From positions 1-64,000 of the forward strand of contig NZ_JAMGBF010000042.1 in NCBI RefSeq assembly GCF_023516615.1: a stretch of 64,000 bases of DNA, in the 5' to 3' direction. This stretch comes from Streptomyces panaciradicis. GTDB taxonomy: Bacteria; Actinomycetota; Actinomycetes; Streptomycetales; Streptomycetaceae. The translations under genes were made by a program, and so were the position numbers. Below, piece by piece: positions 16,067 through 24,975 of this stretch. Position 1 is the stretch's first letter, and each line of letters begins with the position of its first letter. The notes beneath the pieces are model-generated. The model had not been told where the DNA came from. It did not search any database and was given only the letters and a program-made list of their open reading frames with translations.

Positions 16067-17143
16067 GTGAACAACATGCGCGAGGTCGAGGTCGTCGTCA
16101 CCGGCGCCGGTCAGGCCGGTCTGTCCAGCGCCTACCACCTGCGCCGCACCGGCTTCGTGCCGGAGCGGGACTTCGTCGTCCTCGACCACTCCCCCGGGCC
16201 GGGCGGGGCCTGGCAGTTCCGCTGGCCGTCGCTGACCTACGGCAAGGTCCACGGGATGCACTCGCTGCCCGGCATGGAGCTGACGGACGCCGATCCGGCG
16301 CGGCCGTCCGCCGAGGTGATCTCCGCGTACTTCGCGGCCTACGAGCGCCGCTTCGACCTGCCGGTGCACCGGCCCGTCGACGTGCGGGCCGTGCGCGAGG
16401 GGGACGGCGGCCGGCTGCTCGTCGAGACCTCGGACGGCACCTGGTCCACCCGGGCGCTGATCAACGCCACCGGCACCTGGGACCGGCCGTTCTGGCCGCG
16501 CTATCCCGGCCAGGAGACCTTCCTGGGGCGGCAGTTGCACACCGCGCAGTACCCCGGCCCCGAGTGGTTCGCGGGCCGGCGGGTCATCGTGGTGGGCGGC
16601 GGGGCCTCGGGCACCCAGCATCTGTTGGAGATCGCCGGTCACGCGGCCGCCACCACCTGGGTCACCCGGCGCCCGCCCGTCTTCCGGGAGGGCCCGTTCA
16701 CCGAGGAGGTGGGCCGCACGGCCGTCGCCCTCGTGGAGGAACGGGTGCGCCAGGGGCTGCCGCCCCGCAGCGTCGTCTCGGTGACCGGACTGCCCCTCAA
16801 CGACGCGATCCGGCAGGGCATCGCGGACGGGGTCCTCGACCGCCGGCCCATGTTCGACCGGATCACGCCGGACGGCGTGACCTGGGCCGACGGACGGCAC
16901 GTCGAGGCGGACGTCATTGTGTGGGCCACCGGCTTCCGGGCGGCCGTCGACCATCTGGCGCCGCTGCGGCTGCGCGAGCCCGGCGGCGGGATCCGCGTCG
17001 ACGGCACACGCGCGGTGGCCGACCCCCGGATCCATCTCGTCGGCTACGGCCCGTCGGCCAGCACCATCGGCGCCAACCGGGCCGGCCGCGCCGCCGTACG
17101 GGACATCAGGCGGCTGCTGTCGAACGAGCCGATGGCCGCCTGA
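16067..17143 (+). CDS. FAD/NAD(P)-binding flavoprotein monooxygenase-like
   Basis: 358 aa from GTG 16067 (ATG at 16076 is an alternative). Two Rossmann motifs: VVVTGAGQAGLSSAYHL (FAD, residues ~8-24) and VIVVGGGASGTQHL (NADPH, ~172-185), with the conserved DVIVWATGFRAAVDHL near 285. This two-dinucleotide layout is that of flavin-containing / Baeyer-Villiger-like monooxygenases and thioredoxin-reductase-like proteins. At 358 aa it lacks the extra domains of true Baeyer-Villiger enzymes. It ends 13 bases from the convergent MltG-like gene. Substrate unknown. Confidence 0.82.
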   Translation: MNNMREVEVVVTGAGQAGLSSAYHLRRTGFVPERDFVVLDHSPGPGGAWQFRWPSLTYGKVHGMHSLPGMELTDADPARPSAEVISAYFAAYERRFDLPVHRPVDVRAVREGDGGRLLVETSDGTWSTRALINATGTWDRPFWPRYPGQETFLGRQLHTAQYPGPEWFAGRRVIVVGGGASGTQHLLEIAGHAAATTWVTRRPPVFREGPFTEEVGRTAVALVEERVRQGLPPRSVVSVTGLPLNDAIRQGIADGVLDRRPMFDRITPDGVTWADGRHVEADVIVWATGFRAAVDHLAPLRLREPGGGIRVDGTRAVADPRIHLVGYGPSASTIGANRAGRAAVRDIRRLLSNEPMAA

Positions 17144-17156
17144 CCCGCCGCCGACA

Positions 17157-18008
17157 TCACCTGGCCGGGCTCGCGCTCTTCTTCTGCAGGGCGTTGAACT
17201 CGGCCACGTTGCGCTGATGCTGGGCGAAGTCGGCGGTGAAGCGGGTGTCGCCGGGCTTGACCGTCACGAAGTACAGCCAGTCCCCCGGTGCCGGGTTGAT
17301 CGCGGCGCGCATCGCGTCCTCGCCCGGGTTGTCGATGGGCGTGGGCGGCAGCCCCATGCGCTGGTAGGAGTTGTACGGGCTGTCGATCCGTGTGTCGCCG
17401 GCGTTCGTCCGAAGCGTGGAGCGGTTCAGCGCGTAGTTGATGGTGGAGTCCATCTGCAGCGGCATCCCGCGCTCCAGCCGGTTGAAGATGACCCGCGCCA
17501 CCTTGGCCATGTCCGCCTTGGAGGCGGCCTCGGCCTGCACGATGCTGGCGATGGTGACCGCCTGGTAGACGTTCATCGCGTTGCGCTGCGCACCGGCCGC
17601 GACCGGGGCGCCGTTGAACTTCTTGTCGGCGGTGTCGACCATGAACGACAGCAGGGCCTCCGGCGTCGCCTTCTTCCCGCTCACCTGCAGCGGGTACGTC
17701 GCCGGGAAGAGGTAGCCCTCCGGGTTGCCCTCGGCGTCGTTCGGGAGCTTCAGCCTGGCCTTCGCCAGGGAGTTCCTCGTACTGCCGGGAGGCAGGGCGA
17801 GTGCCTTGTCCACGGCGTCGTAGACCTGCCCCGCGCGCCAGCCCTCCGGGATCACCAAGGATGTCGGCTTGGTGTCCTTCTCGTTCTCCGGGGTCAGCAG
17901 CGGCACCGCCACGGCGGTGCCGGCCACGACGGCTCCGGTCGCGATGAGGGCGAGCCGGCCCCTGCGCGTCAGTCGAATCGTTCTCCGTGGCGGAGTGTTC
18001 AGGTACAT
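17157..18008 (-). CDS. Short MltG/YceG-like endolytic transglycosylase
   Basis: 283 aa, shorter than the main actinobacterial MltG. A basic N-terminus is followed by one membrane segment (LALIATGAVVAGTAVAVPLL), a LysM-like part (LVIPEGWRAGQVYDAVDKAL) and the YceG catalytic region IASIVQAEAASKADMAKVA, which keeps the Glu aligned with the catalytic Glu of E. coli MltG; PLQMDSTINYALN and SPYNSYQRMGLPPTPIDNPG are also conserved. It would cut nascent peptidoglycan at the membrane. The dispersed position away from aroE/ruvX suggests an accessory paralogue. No ribosome site is obvious before ATG 18008. Confidence 0.85.
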   Translation of the reverse strand: MYLNTPPRRTIRLTRRGRLALIATGAVVAGTAVAVPLLTPENEKDTKPTSLVIPEGWRAGQVYDAVDKALALPPGSTRNSLAKARLKLPNDAEGNPEGYLFPATYPLQVSGKKATPEALLSFMVDTADKKFNGAPVAAGAQRNAMNVYQAVTIASIVQAEAASKADMAKVARVIFNRLERGMPLQMDSTINYALNRSTLRTNAGDTRIDSPYNSYQRMGLPPTPIDNPGEDAMRAAINPAPGDWLYFVTVKPGDTRFTADFAQHQRNVAEFNALQKKSASPAR

Positions 18009-18051
18009 GCGGGCACGGTAACCCGCGTACCGTCACAAACCCGGCATATCT

Positions 18052-19854
18052 TCAGCTTGTCGGTTCCAGTTGGGCATCCCGGCGTACGAGCGCCGCGTAG
18101 CGGCCGTCGAGGTCGAGCAGCTGCTCGTGCGTGCCCCGCTCGGCCACCCGCCCGGAGTCGAGGACCACGATCTGGTCGGCGGCGCGGACGGTGGACAGGC
18201 GGTGGGCGATGGTGAGCGTGGTGCGGTTGGCGGACAGGGCGTCGATCGCCTCCTGGACGGCCGCCTCGGTGCGCGTGTCCAGGGCGCTGGTCGCCTCGTC
18301 GAGGATGAGGACCGGCGGATCGCGCAGGATGGTCCGGGCGATGGCCAGGCGCTGCTTCTCACCACCGGAGAAACGGTGGCCGCGCTCGCCGACGACCGTG
18401 TCATAGCCGTCGGGCAGGGCCGCGATGTGCTCGTGGATCTGGGCCGCCTTGGCCGCCGCGTGCAGCTCCTCGTCGGTGGCGTCGGGTTTGGCGAAGCGCA
18501 GGTTGTCCGCGACGGAGGCGTGGAAGAGGTACGTCTCCTGGGAGACGACGCCGACCGCGCGGGCCAGGGTGTCGAAGTCGAGGTCGCGGACGTCCACGCC
18601 GTCCAGGGTGACCCGGCCGCCGGTGACGTCGTACAGGCGCGGGACGAGATAGCCGAGCGTCGACTTCCCCGCGCCGGTCGGGCCGACGACCGCGAGGCTG
18701 CTGCCGGCGGGGACGGTGACGTCGATGCCGTCGAGGATGGGGGCGCCCTTGTCGTCGTAGCGGAACTCGACGTCCTCGAAGCGGACCTCGCCCTTGATCC
18801 GGTCGAGGTGGACCGGCTCGTCGCGCTCGGTGATGTCGATGGGCAGGTCCAGGTACTCGAAGATGCGCTGGAAGAGCGCGAGCGAGCTCTGGATCTGCAC
18901 GCCGGTCGACAGAAGGCTCACGGACGGCCGGAACAGGCCCTGCTGGAGCGAGACGAAGGCGACGATCGTGCCGATGGAGATGTCGGGGCCGCCCGACTGG
19001 AGCGCGATGCCCGCGGTCCAGTAGATGACGGCCGGCATGGCGGCCATGACGATCGTGATGACGGCCATACGCCAGCGCCCGGCCATGTTCGAGCGCACTT
19101 CGAGGTCGACCAGACCCTCGGACTCCTCGGCGAAGGACCGCGTCAGCGAGTCGGAGCGGCCCATGGTGCGGCCGAGCAGGATGCCGCTGACGGACAGCGA
19201 CTCGGTGACCGTGGCGGCCATCGCGGCCATCTGCTTCTGGCGCTGCGTGGTGATCTTCTTGCGTTCGTTGCCGACGCGGCGGCTGATCCAGACGAAAACC
19301 GGGAGCAGCAGCAGGGAGACGAGGGTCAGACGCCAGTCGAGGGCGATCATCGCGACGATCGTGGCGACCACGCTGGTGACGTTGGAGACCAGGGAGGTGG
19401 CGGTCGAGGTGACGGTCGCCTGCATGCCGCCGATGTCGTTGGCGATGCGGGACTGCACCTCACCGGTGCGCGTACGGGTGAAGAAGGCCAGCGACATGCG
19501 CTGCAGGCGGCCGTAGACCGAGGTGCGCAGGTCGTGCATGACGCGCTGGCCGACGGTCGTGGAGATCAGGGTCTGCAGCACGCCGAAGACGCTGGTCAGC
19601 ACGGCGCTGACGATCATGCCGAGCGCGAGCAGGCTGAGCAGGCCGGTGCGGCCCTGCGGGATGGCGACGTCGAGGGTCGCCTTCAGCAGGAAGGGCGTGG
19701 CCACGGAGACGAGGGACGAGGCGCCGACCAGGAGGCCGACGATCGCGAGGCGTCCGCGGTAGGGGCGGAAGAGGTTCAGGATGCGGCGCACCTGCCGGGG
19801 TTGCTCCTTGGCGTCGGCCGGCGGTGTCCAGCGGGGTTCTCGATCGGGATGCAT
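18052..19854 (-). CDS. ABC exporter, fused permease and ATPase
   Basis: 600 aa half-transporter expected to act as a homodimer. Residues ~30-320 hold the six-helix type-I exporter domain; the nucleotide-binding domain has intact Walker A GPTGAGKSTL, signature FSGGEKQRLAIARTIL, Walker B LILDEATSALD and H-loop TIAHRLSTV. Start ATG 19854 has a CAGGAG site. The divergent gene encodes a MarR regulator across a 112-base gap with a palindromic operator, the classical arrangement of a drug- or phenolic-inducible exporter. Likely exports a lipophilic compound. Confidence 0.9.
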   Translation of the reverse strand: MHPDREPRWTPPADAKEQPRQVRRILNLFRPYRGRLAIVGLLVGASSLVSVATPFLLKATLDVAIPQGRTGLLSLLALGMIVSAVLTSVFGVLQTLISTTVGQRVMHDLRTSVYGRLQRMSLAFFTRTRTGEVQSRIANDIGGMQATVTSTATSLVSNVTSVVATIVAMIALDWRLTLVSLLLLPVFVWISRRVGNERKKITTQRQKQMAAMAATVTESLSVSGILLGRTMGRSDSLTRSFAEESEGLVDLEVRSNMAGRWRMAVITIVMAAMPAVIYWTAGIALQSGGPDISIGTIVAFVSLQQGLFRPSVSLLSTGVQIQSSLALFQRIFEYLDLPIDITERDEPVHLDRIKGEVRFEDVEFRYDDKGAPILDGIDVTVPAGSSLAVVGPTGAGKSTLGYLVPRLYDVTGGRVTLDGVDVRDLDFDTLARAVGVVSQETYLFHASVADNLRFAKPDATDEELHAAAKAAQIHEHIAALPDGYDTVVGERGHRFSGGEKQRLAIARTILRDPPVLILDEATSALDTRTEAAVQEAIDALSANRTTLTIAHRLSTVRAADQIVVLDSGRVAERGTHEQLLDLDGRYAALVRRDAQLEPTS

Positions 19855-19916
19855 GGGCTCCTGCGTGAGGTGAGGGAACGGTTGAACGGTGAGGATGAAG
19901 ACTGACGGAGCTTAGC

Positions 19917-19941
19917 TCATTGTTACCTATACTCACAATGA
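19917..19941. promoter_or_regulatory. Probable MarR operator between marR and ABC exporter genes
   Basis: Perfect seven-base arms, TCATTGT (19917-19923) and ACAATGA (19935-19941), are separated by 11 bases in the divergent gap. The site is unusually AT-rich for this genome and has the length and symmetry expected of a MarR-family operator. It lies 26 bases before the marR start, where binding would block both promoters. Confidence 0.7.
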
Positions 19942-19966
19942 ACTGCATCCTGATATTGTTCCCTCC

Positions 19967-20428
19967 ATGACCACCCCCGATCCCGACGGCCCGCTCGCCG
20001 AGCAGCTGCTGCGCTTCACCCGCCGGGTCCACCGCATCCAGAAGCGGCACATCGAACAGTGCGGCATGGGGGTCACCCCGGCCCAGTCCCGGCTGCTGCG
20101 CACCCTGGCGCACTACAGCGCACCCCCGCGCATGGCGGATCTCGCCGAGCGCCTGGAGGTCGTTCCGCGGGCGGTGACCTCCCTGGTCGACGGCCTGGAG
20201 GCGGGCGGCAAGGTGCGCCGGGTACCGGACCCGACGAATCGCCGGGTCATTCGGATCGAGCTCACGGACGACGGCCGCAAGGCGCTGCGCGAACTGCGGG
20301 GCGCGCGGAGGGCGGCCGCGCAGGAGATCCTCGCGCCGCTGACCGAGGAGCAGCGCGAGGTCCTGGGCGGACTGCTGGACACGCTGGTGGACGGGGTGCC
20401 GCCAGAGGGGGGCGGGCACTGCGGGTAG
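19967..20428 (+). CDS. MarR-family transcriptional regulator
   Basis: 153 aa. The winged-helix core is visible: VTPAQSRLLRTLAHY, ADLAERLEVVPRAVTSLVDGLEAGG (recognition helix) and wing VRRVPDPTNRRVIRIELTDDG. It should bind the TCATTGT-N11-ACAATGA palindrome just upstream as a dimer and repress itself and the divergent ABC exporter until a ligand binds; this is inference from layout. The N-terminal helix and basic RRVHRIQKRH are typical of the family. Confidence 0.88.
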   Translation: MTTPDPDGPLAEQLLRFTRRVHRIQKRHIEQCGMGVTPAQSRLLRTLAHYSAPPRMADLAERLEVVPRAVTSLVDGLEAGGKVRRVPDPTNRRVIRIELTDDGRKALRELRGARRAAAQEILAPLTEEQREVLGGLLDTLVDGVPPEGGGHCG

Positions 20429-20456
20429 CGGGCGGCCGCGGGTGCGTGGGGGTCGC

Positions 20457-20528
20457 TCGCGCAGTTCCCCGCGCCCCTGAAGGTGGGACCAGTGCACGCC
20501 CCTGAAAGGGGCGCGGGGAACTGCGCGA
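20457..20528. repeat. Streptomyces-type intergenic inverted repeat / terminator
   Basis: Perfect 22-base arms at 20457-20478 and 20507-20528, built on GCGCAGTTCCCCGCGCCCC and its complement, lie between the convergent marR and PNGase-like genes. The right arm also forms a nested GCCCC-TGAAA-GGGGC hairpin. This palindrome is widely scattered between convergent Streptomyces genes and probably acts as a bidirectional terminator or REP-like element. Confidence 0.75.
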
Positions 20529-20568
20529 CAAGCCACGAACCACCCGCAGCCGACATGCGACCCAGACC

Positions 20569-22161
20569 TCAGCAGCCGCTCCGGTCCTCCGTCAGCACCC
20601 CCTGGACGGCCGTGAGAGTCCGGTCGTAGCAGCCGCCGGAGCCGTACAGCCGGTACCGCTCGCTCGTCGTGCCGACCGCATGGCGCTGGTCGCGCGGCAC
20701 GTTCAGCGTCCAGGAGGCATCGCCGGAGACGGTGTCGTCGAGCCGCGACCGGACGGCCCGCCGGCCGCCGGCCGACTCCGCGACCACGGCCCGGTCACCG
20801 AGCGAGAGCACCGTCCGCAGCCGGTCGTCCGTGCCGATCGTGATCGAGCCGTCCATCGTGTACGTCCGGTGCGTGGCCGTCGTACGGGCCGGGCCGCGGC
20901 CGTCGACGGTGACCGACTCCTCGTCCGTCCACGTGGCGTCGAGGGTGTCCGTGTTCTCGCCGTCGGTCCACACGTGCTTCGAGGTGTTCGCGAGCGAGCG
21001 GTTCACGGTGGTGGTGACCCGGCCGTGCGAGGTGTCCACGTACCCGGACACGGTCAGCCGGTGGCCGGCGTCGGTGTCCACCCGCTCCGGCGAACCGGCC
21101 GTGTAGGTGGAGGAGTTGGCGAGGTCGCCGGCCTTGTTCACGGTGAGCTTCCCGGTCACCCGGTCGCTCTTCGCGTCCTGCCACACGAGCACGTCGACGG
21201 GCGCGCTCCACCCGCTCTGCCCCTCGGGCACGCCCACGACCGAGACGTCGACGCGATGCGGCCGGCCGTCGTTCAGCAGCCCGGCGAAGGGGGTGAGGTC
21301 GTACTCGATCGGCTTGACGTCGAAGGCGCGCGGGCCCGGAACGACGTACCAGAGGAAGGGATTCGACCAGCCGCCGGTCCACACGTGCGGGAACGGCGCG
21401 GCGATTCCGGCCAGTTGCCCGTCCACCTTGATCTGCACCTCACGGTAGGGCCCGCCGTCCGCCTGGCAGGAGTACGGCGCCTTGTCCGACACCGCCAGAT
21501 ACCAGAACTCCTCGCAGCCGCCGCCCGATCCGGTGGCGTACACCTCGGCGACGATGCGTTCGCTGTTGCGCGGGGTGGTGAGGGTGTCGCCCTCCCCGAG
21601 GGTGAGGACGCGGTCGGGGGCGGCGGCCGGTCTCCCGGCGTAGAAGGTGAGCGTCACCTTGACGTCGATCACGCCCGTGTAGGTGTCGTCGACGACGTTC
21701 CCGATGAGCATCTCGACGTCCTGCTCGTGGCGGAAGGTGTCGCTGTAGCGCGTGACGTCCTTCTCGACGGACCACGCGATGCCGTCGGGCGAGGGCTCCG
21801 GCGTGGAGGTGCGCAGGATCTCGACGCCGCCGACGTGCAGATAGCCGAGCCGGTCGTACTGCCGGCCCTTGACCTTGCCGTCGAGCCGCAGCACCACCTT
21901 GCTCCAGCGGTCGCCGCAGCCCTTCGGCGGGGCATATGCGCCGCGGTAGGGGGTGAAGTCCCGGAACTGCGCCTCCGCCAGGGTGACTTGGCAGGACCTG
22001 CCGGACGGCTTCTCGATCGGCGGCGCCGCGGTCACCGGGTCGTGCCAGTCGGTGCCGAACTCTGCGGGCACGTCGGCGGACTGCGCCGGGGCGGCCCCGA
22101 GGAGGGTGCTCGCCAGGAGGGTCGCTCCGGCAAGCATGGACATGACGATCCGTCTCTTCAT
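20569..22161 (-). CDS. Secreted peptide-N-glycanase A (PNGase A)-like protein
   Basis: 530 aa from ATG 22161 (MKRRIVMSMLAG); a GTG nine codons upstream is possible. A Sec signal (MSMLAGATLLASTLLGAAPAQSA) is followed by a two-lobed all-beta body. Segments such as VVLRLDGKVKGRQYDRLGYLHVGGVEILRTSTPEP and, later, GGWSNPFLWYVVPG match the PNGase A / peptide-N4-asparagine amidase A family, best known from plants and fungi, which removes N-glycans from glycopeptides. Several Cys (for example CEEFWY and the C-terminal SGGCYDR and DRSGC) suggest disulfides. It would act outside the cell on plant or fungal glycoproteins. Activity is not shown for this branch. Confidence 0.72.
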   Translation of the reverse strand: MKRRIVMSMLAGATLLASTLLGAAPAQSADVPAEFGTDWHDPVTAAPPIEKPSGRSCQVTLAEAQFRDFTPYRGAYAPPKGCGDRWSKVVLRLDGKVKGRQYDRLGYLHVGGVEILRTSTPEPSPDGIAWSVEKDVTRYSDTFRHEQDVEMLIGNVVDDTYTGVIDVKVTLTFYAGRPAAAPDRVLTLGEGDTLTTPRNSERIVAEVYATGSGGGCEEFWYLAVSDKAPYSCQADGGPYREVQIKVDGQLAGIAAPFPHVWTGGWSNPFLWYVVPGPRAFDVKPIEYDLTPFAGLLNDGRPHRVDVSVVGVPEGQSGWSAPVDVLVWQDAKSDRVTGKLTVNKAGDLANSSTYTAGSPERVDTDAGHRLTVSGYVDTSHGRVTTTVNRSLANTSKHVWTDGENTDTLDATWTDEESVTVDGRGPARTTATHRTYTMDGSITIGTDDRLRTVLSLGDRAVVAESAGGRRAVRSRLDDTVSGDASWTLNVPRDQRHAVGTTSERYRLYGSGGCYDRTLTAVQGVLTEDRSGC

Positions 22162-22218
22162 GGCCGGTGTTCTACGGCGAGTCGGCACCCTGTGGCAATG
22201 ACGCCTCCGGCGCGGGGG

Positions 22219-22956
22219 CTAGCGTTCCAGGTCGGTTCTGTCCCCCATCACCACCACCGGATGCCGGTCCGGGTCCAGCGTCCGCAGCAGGTACTCCATC
22301 GCCGCCCGGGACAGGCTGACGCAGGCGGACGTACCGCTTCCGTGGTCCATGTGCAGCCAGATCCCGCCACCCTTGGAATCGCCCTCGGGCCGGGACGGGT
22401 CGTTCGGCGGGGTGCCCTTGACGCGGTTGTAGTCGATGGCGATGACGTAGTCGAAGTCGTGCCAGTGCGACTCGGCCCACCAGCGCGGGGCCGCGAAGGA
22501 CGCGTCCCGCGTGTACGGCAGCCGGGCGCCGGGGTCGGGCAGGACGCCCCCAGCGTCGGTGAGCGTGAACACGCCGACGGGGCTGCGCCGGTCGCCCTCG
22601 TGGTGATCGGCCGTCCAGCCCCTCTTGCCGTTGTGCGCGGGCCAACTGCGCGTCTCCTGCCAGGCCGAGCCGCGTTTCGTGTACAGGACGACCTTCGAGT
22701 CCGGCGAGTCCCTGCCCTCTCCGTAGACGGCGACGATCTGCCCGGCGTCGGCGGGGATGCGCCGCGCCAGCCGCTCGCCGACGCCCGGAATGCCGCGGTG
22801 GGCGGGGGCGTCGGCCGCCTTGCCCGCGGCGCCGGTCCGACCGTCTTGCCGTGAGGGGCCGCCGTGCCGGCCGTCGCCGCATGCCGCCAGTAAGGCCAGC
22901 AGTGTTGTCGTGGCCGTCAACGCGATCGCCGCGCGCGGCGCACCGTTCCTTCGCAT
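22219..22956 (-). CDS. L,D-transpeptidase (YkuD)-family lipoprotein
   Basis: 245 aa from ATG 22956 (GGGGCG upstream). The lipobox LLAAC places the lipid-modified Cys at residue 26, so it is membrane-anchored outside the cell. The C-terminal half is YkuD-like: SPVGVFTLTDAGG, then GIWLHMDHGSGTSACVSLS, in which His and the following Cys match the H...S/T-x-x-C catalytic pattern. Such enzymes form 3-3 peptidoglycan crosslinks or amidate substrates; the SDS-type 'RSPVG' branch is common in Streptomyces and of unproven activity. Single gene, divergent from the ABC pair. Confidence 0.8.
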   Translation of the reverse strand: MRRNGAPRAAIALTATTTLLALLAACGDGRHGGPSRQDGRTGAAGKAADAPAHRGIPGVGERLARRIPADAGQIVAVYGEGRDSPDSKVVLYTKRGSAWQETRSWPAHNGKRGWTADHHEGDRRSPVGVFTLTDAGGVLPDPGARLPYTRDASFAAPRWWAESHWHDFDYVIAIDYNRVKGTPPNDPSRPEGDSKGGGIWLHMDHGSGTSACVSLSRAAMEYLLRTLDPDRHPVVVMGDRTDLER

Positions 22957-23088
22957 CGCCCCATTTTGTACGGCGGCCGGAAAACCGTTTGCCATTGACC
23001 ACGCTGCGAGGCGAACCTGTCACGGTTTGCTGCCGCCGAACGCGGTTTCCGTCCACCCCTGACACGAGCCACCGGGACGACAGTCGTC

Positions 23089-24975
23089 ATGCAGATCCAA
23101 GACCTCCCCTATCCCGATCCGGGTGTGCCGGACGCGCGCTCGGGTCCCCGGTTCCTGTGGTGGCTGGGCCGCAACCAACTGGGCGGCCAGGTCAAGTCCC
23201 TGGCGTGGGGGCTGCTGCACTTCGTGGCCGTCTCCGCGCTGCCGTTCTGTGTGGGTTTCGCCGTCCAGGCCGTGGTCGACCGCTCCGGTCGCCGACTGGC
23301 CCTGACGGGCGGGCTGTTGCTGCTCGTCGGCGTGTGCGTCGCGCTGGGAGACACCTTCCTGCACCGCGCCGCCGTCACCAACTGGATCACGGCCGCCGCC
23401 CGTGTCCAGCAACTCCTCGCCCGCAAGGCCGCCGTGCTCGGCTCGGCCCTGACCCGGCGGGTGGCGGCCGGCGAGGTCGTGGCCGTGTCCACCGGCGACG
23501 TCGAGAAGATCGGCTGGTTCGTGGAGGCCGTCTCCCGGTTCACCGCGGCTGCCACGACCGTCGTGATCGTCTGCGTCGCCCTGCTGGTCTACCAGCCCGC
23601 GCTCGGCGTGGTGGTCGCCGTCGGACTGCCCCTGCTGGCGGTGGCGGTGCTGCCGCTGCTGCCCCGCGCCACCCGGCGGGCCGACGTCCAGCGCGAGAAG
23701 GCCGGACGGGCCACCGAACTGGCCTCGGACACCGTCGCCGGACTGCGCGTGCTGCGCGGCATCGGCGGCGAGGAACTCTTCCTCGACCGCTACCGCCGCG
23801 CCTCCCAGGAGGTCCGCCACGCCGCCGTGCGCAGCGCCCGCATGTGGTCCCTGATCTCCGCGATCCAGGTCCTGCTGCCGGGCCTGCTGCTGATCGCGGT
23901 GGTCTGGTACGGCGTCCACCTGGCCCGGCAGGGCCGCATCACCATCGGCGAACTGGTCACCGTCTACAGCTCGGTGATGGTCCTGACCTATCCCTTGCGC
24001 CACTTCGAGGAGATCGCGATGGCGTACTCCTTCTCGCGGCCGTCGGCCAAACGGGCGGCACGGGTGCTGTCGCTGGAGCGGGCCACGGACTCGGAGGGCG
24101 CACGGCAGGACGACCCCGGCACCGGCGGCGCACGGCCAGACGACCCCGACAGCGGCGGCGCGCGCCCGGACGATCCGGACAGCGGCGGTGCGCGCCCTCG
24201 CGAAGCACCGGCCGGTGACCTGTACGACCCCGCCACCGGCCTGCTGGCCCCGGCCGGCCGGCTCACCGCGGTGGTGTGCGGCGACCCGGACGCGGCGGGA
24301 CTGCTCGCCGAACGGCTGGGCGGACACCCCGCCGAGCCGGGCACGTCCGTGCTGCTGGGCGGGGTGCCCCTCGACGAACTGCCCCTGGACACCGCCCGCG
24401 CGGCCGTGCTCGTGCAGGACAAGGACCCGGTGCTGCTGTCCGGTTCGCTGCGCGAGCTGCTGGACGTGCCCGCATCCGGTGCCGTCACCGCGCGGGACGC
24501 GCTGGCGGCCGCCCAGTGCGCGGACGTCCTGGAGGCCCTGGCCCAGGGGTCGTTGAACGCCGAGGACCCGATGGACATCCGGATCACCGAACGCGGACGG
24601 TCCCTGTCCGGCGGCCAGCGCCAACGGCTCGCCCTGGCCCGGTCGCTCGTCACCGATCCCGAGGTGCTGGTCCTGGACGAGCCGACCTCGGCCGTGGACT
24701 CGCACACCGAGGCGCGGATCGCCGAAGGACTGCGCGCCCTGCGGCAGGGACGCACGACCGTGGTCTTCACCTCCTCACCGCTGCTGCTGGACCGCGCGGA
24801 ACGGGTCGTGCTCGTGCACGAGGGCGAGGTCGCGGCGATCGGCGTGCACCGCGAACTGGTGCACACCGAACCCCGGTACCGGGCCGTCGTGACCCGCGAG
24901 ACCGACGAAGAGGCCGCCCTGAACGGCGCGCTCGAGGAACTGAACGCACTGGAAGAGATCGAGGAGACAGCATGA
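23089..24975 (+). CDS. Heterodimeric ABC exporter subunit A (degenerate Walker A)
   Basis: 628 aa. An N-terminal type-I exporter membrane domain (~1-325) is joined by a linker of ten-residue repeats (336-371) to a nucleotide-binding domain. Its Walker A position reads VVCGDPDAAGLLAERL (~396-411), with no GKS/T, and the H-loop reads VFTSSPLLLD without His; yet the signature SLSGGQRQRLALARSL (~505-520) and Walker B VLVLDEPTSAVD are intact. It overlaps the partner gene by four bases. In asymmetric exporters one subunit supplies the good signature and the partner the good Walker A; this gene is the former. Substrate unknown. Confidence 0.88.
   Translation: MQIQDLPYPDPGVPDARSGPRFLWWLGRNQLGGQVKSLAWGLLHFVAVSALPFCVGFAVQAVVDRSGRRLALTGGLLLLVGVCVALGDTFLHRAAVTNWITAAARVQQLLARKAAVLGSALTRRVAAGEVVAVSTGDVEKIGWFVEAVSRFTAAATTVVIVCVALLVYQPALGVVVAVGLPLLAVAVLPLLPRATRRADVQREKAGRATELASDTVAGLRVLRGIGGEELFLDRYRRASQEVRHAAVRSARMWSLISAIQVLLPGLLLIAVVWYGVHLARQGRITIGELVTVYSSVMVLTYPLRHFEEIAMAYSFSRPSAKRAARVLSLERATDSEGARQDDPGTGGARPDDPDSGGARPDDPDSGGARPREAPAGDLYDPATGLLAPAGRLTAVVCGDPDAAGLLAERLGGHPAEPGTSVLLGGVPLDELPLDTARAAVLVQDKDPVLLSGSLRELLDVPASGAVTARDALAAAQCADVLEALAQGSLNAEDPMDIRITERGRSLSGGQRQRLALARSLVTDPEVLVLDEPTSAVDSHTEARIAEGLRALRQGRTTVVFTSSPLLLDRAERVVLVHEGEVAAIGVHRELVHTEPRYRAVVTRETDEEAALNGALEELNALEEIEETA
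24094..24201 (+). repeat. 30-bp in-frame tandem repeat in ABC linker
   Basis: Three 30-base units (24094-24123, 24124-24153, 24154-24183) plus a partial one encode GGARPDDPDS-type decapeptides between the membrane and ATPase domains. The second and third units are identical at protein level but differ at synonymous sites, so the repeat is not brand new. It gives an acidic, flexible linker. Confidence 0.75.

Noticed and set aside
16067..17143. Flavoprotein as a third tailoring enzyme of the peptide unit
   Set aside because: It is separated by the convergent yjbQ-type gene and has its own start; nothing ties it to the P450-peptide-P450 transcript.
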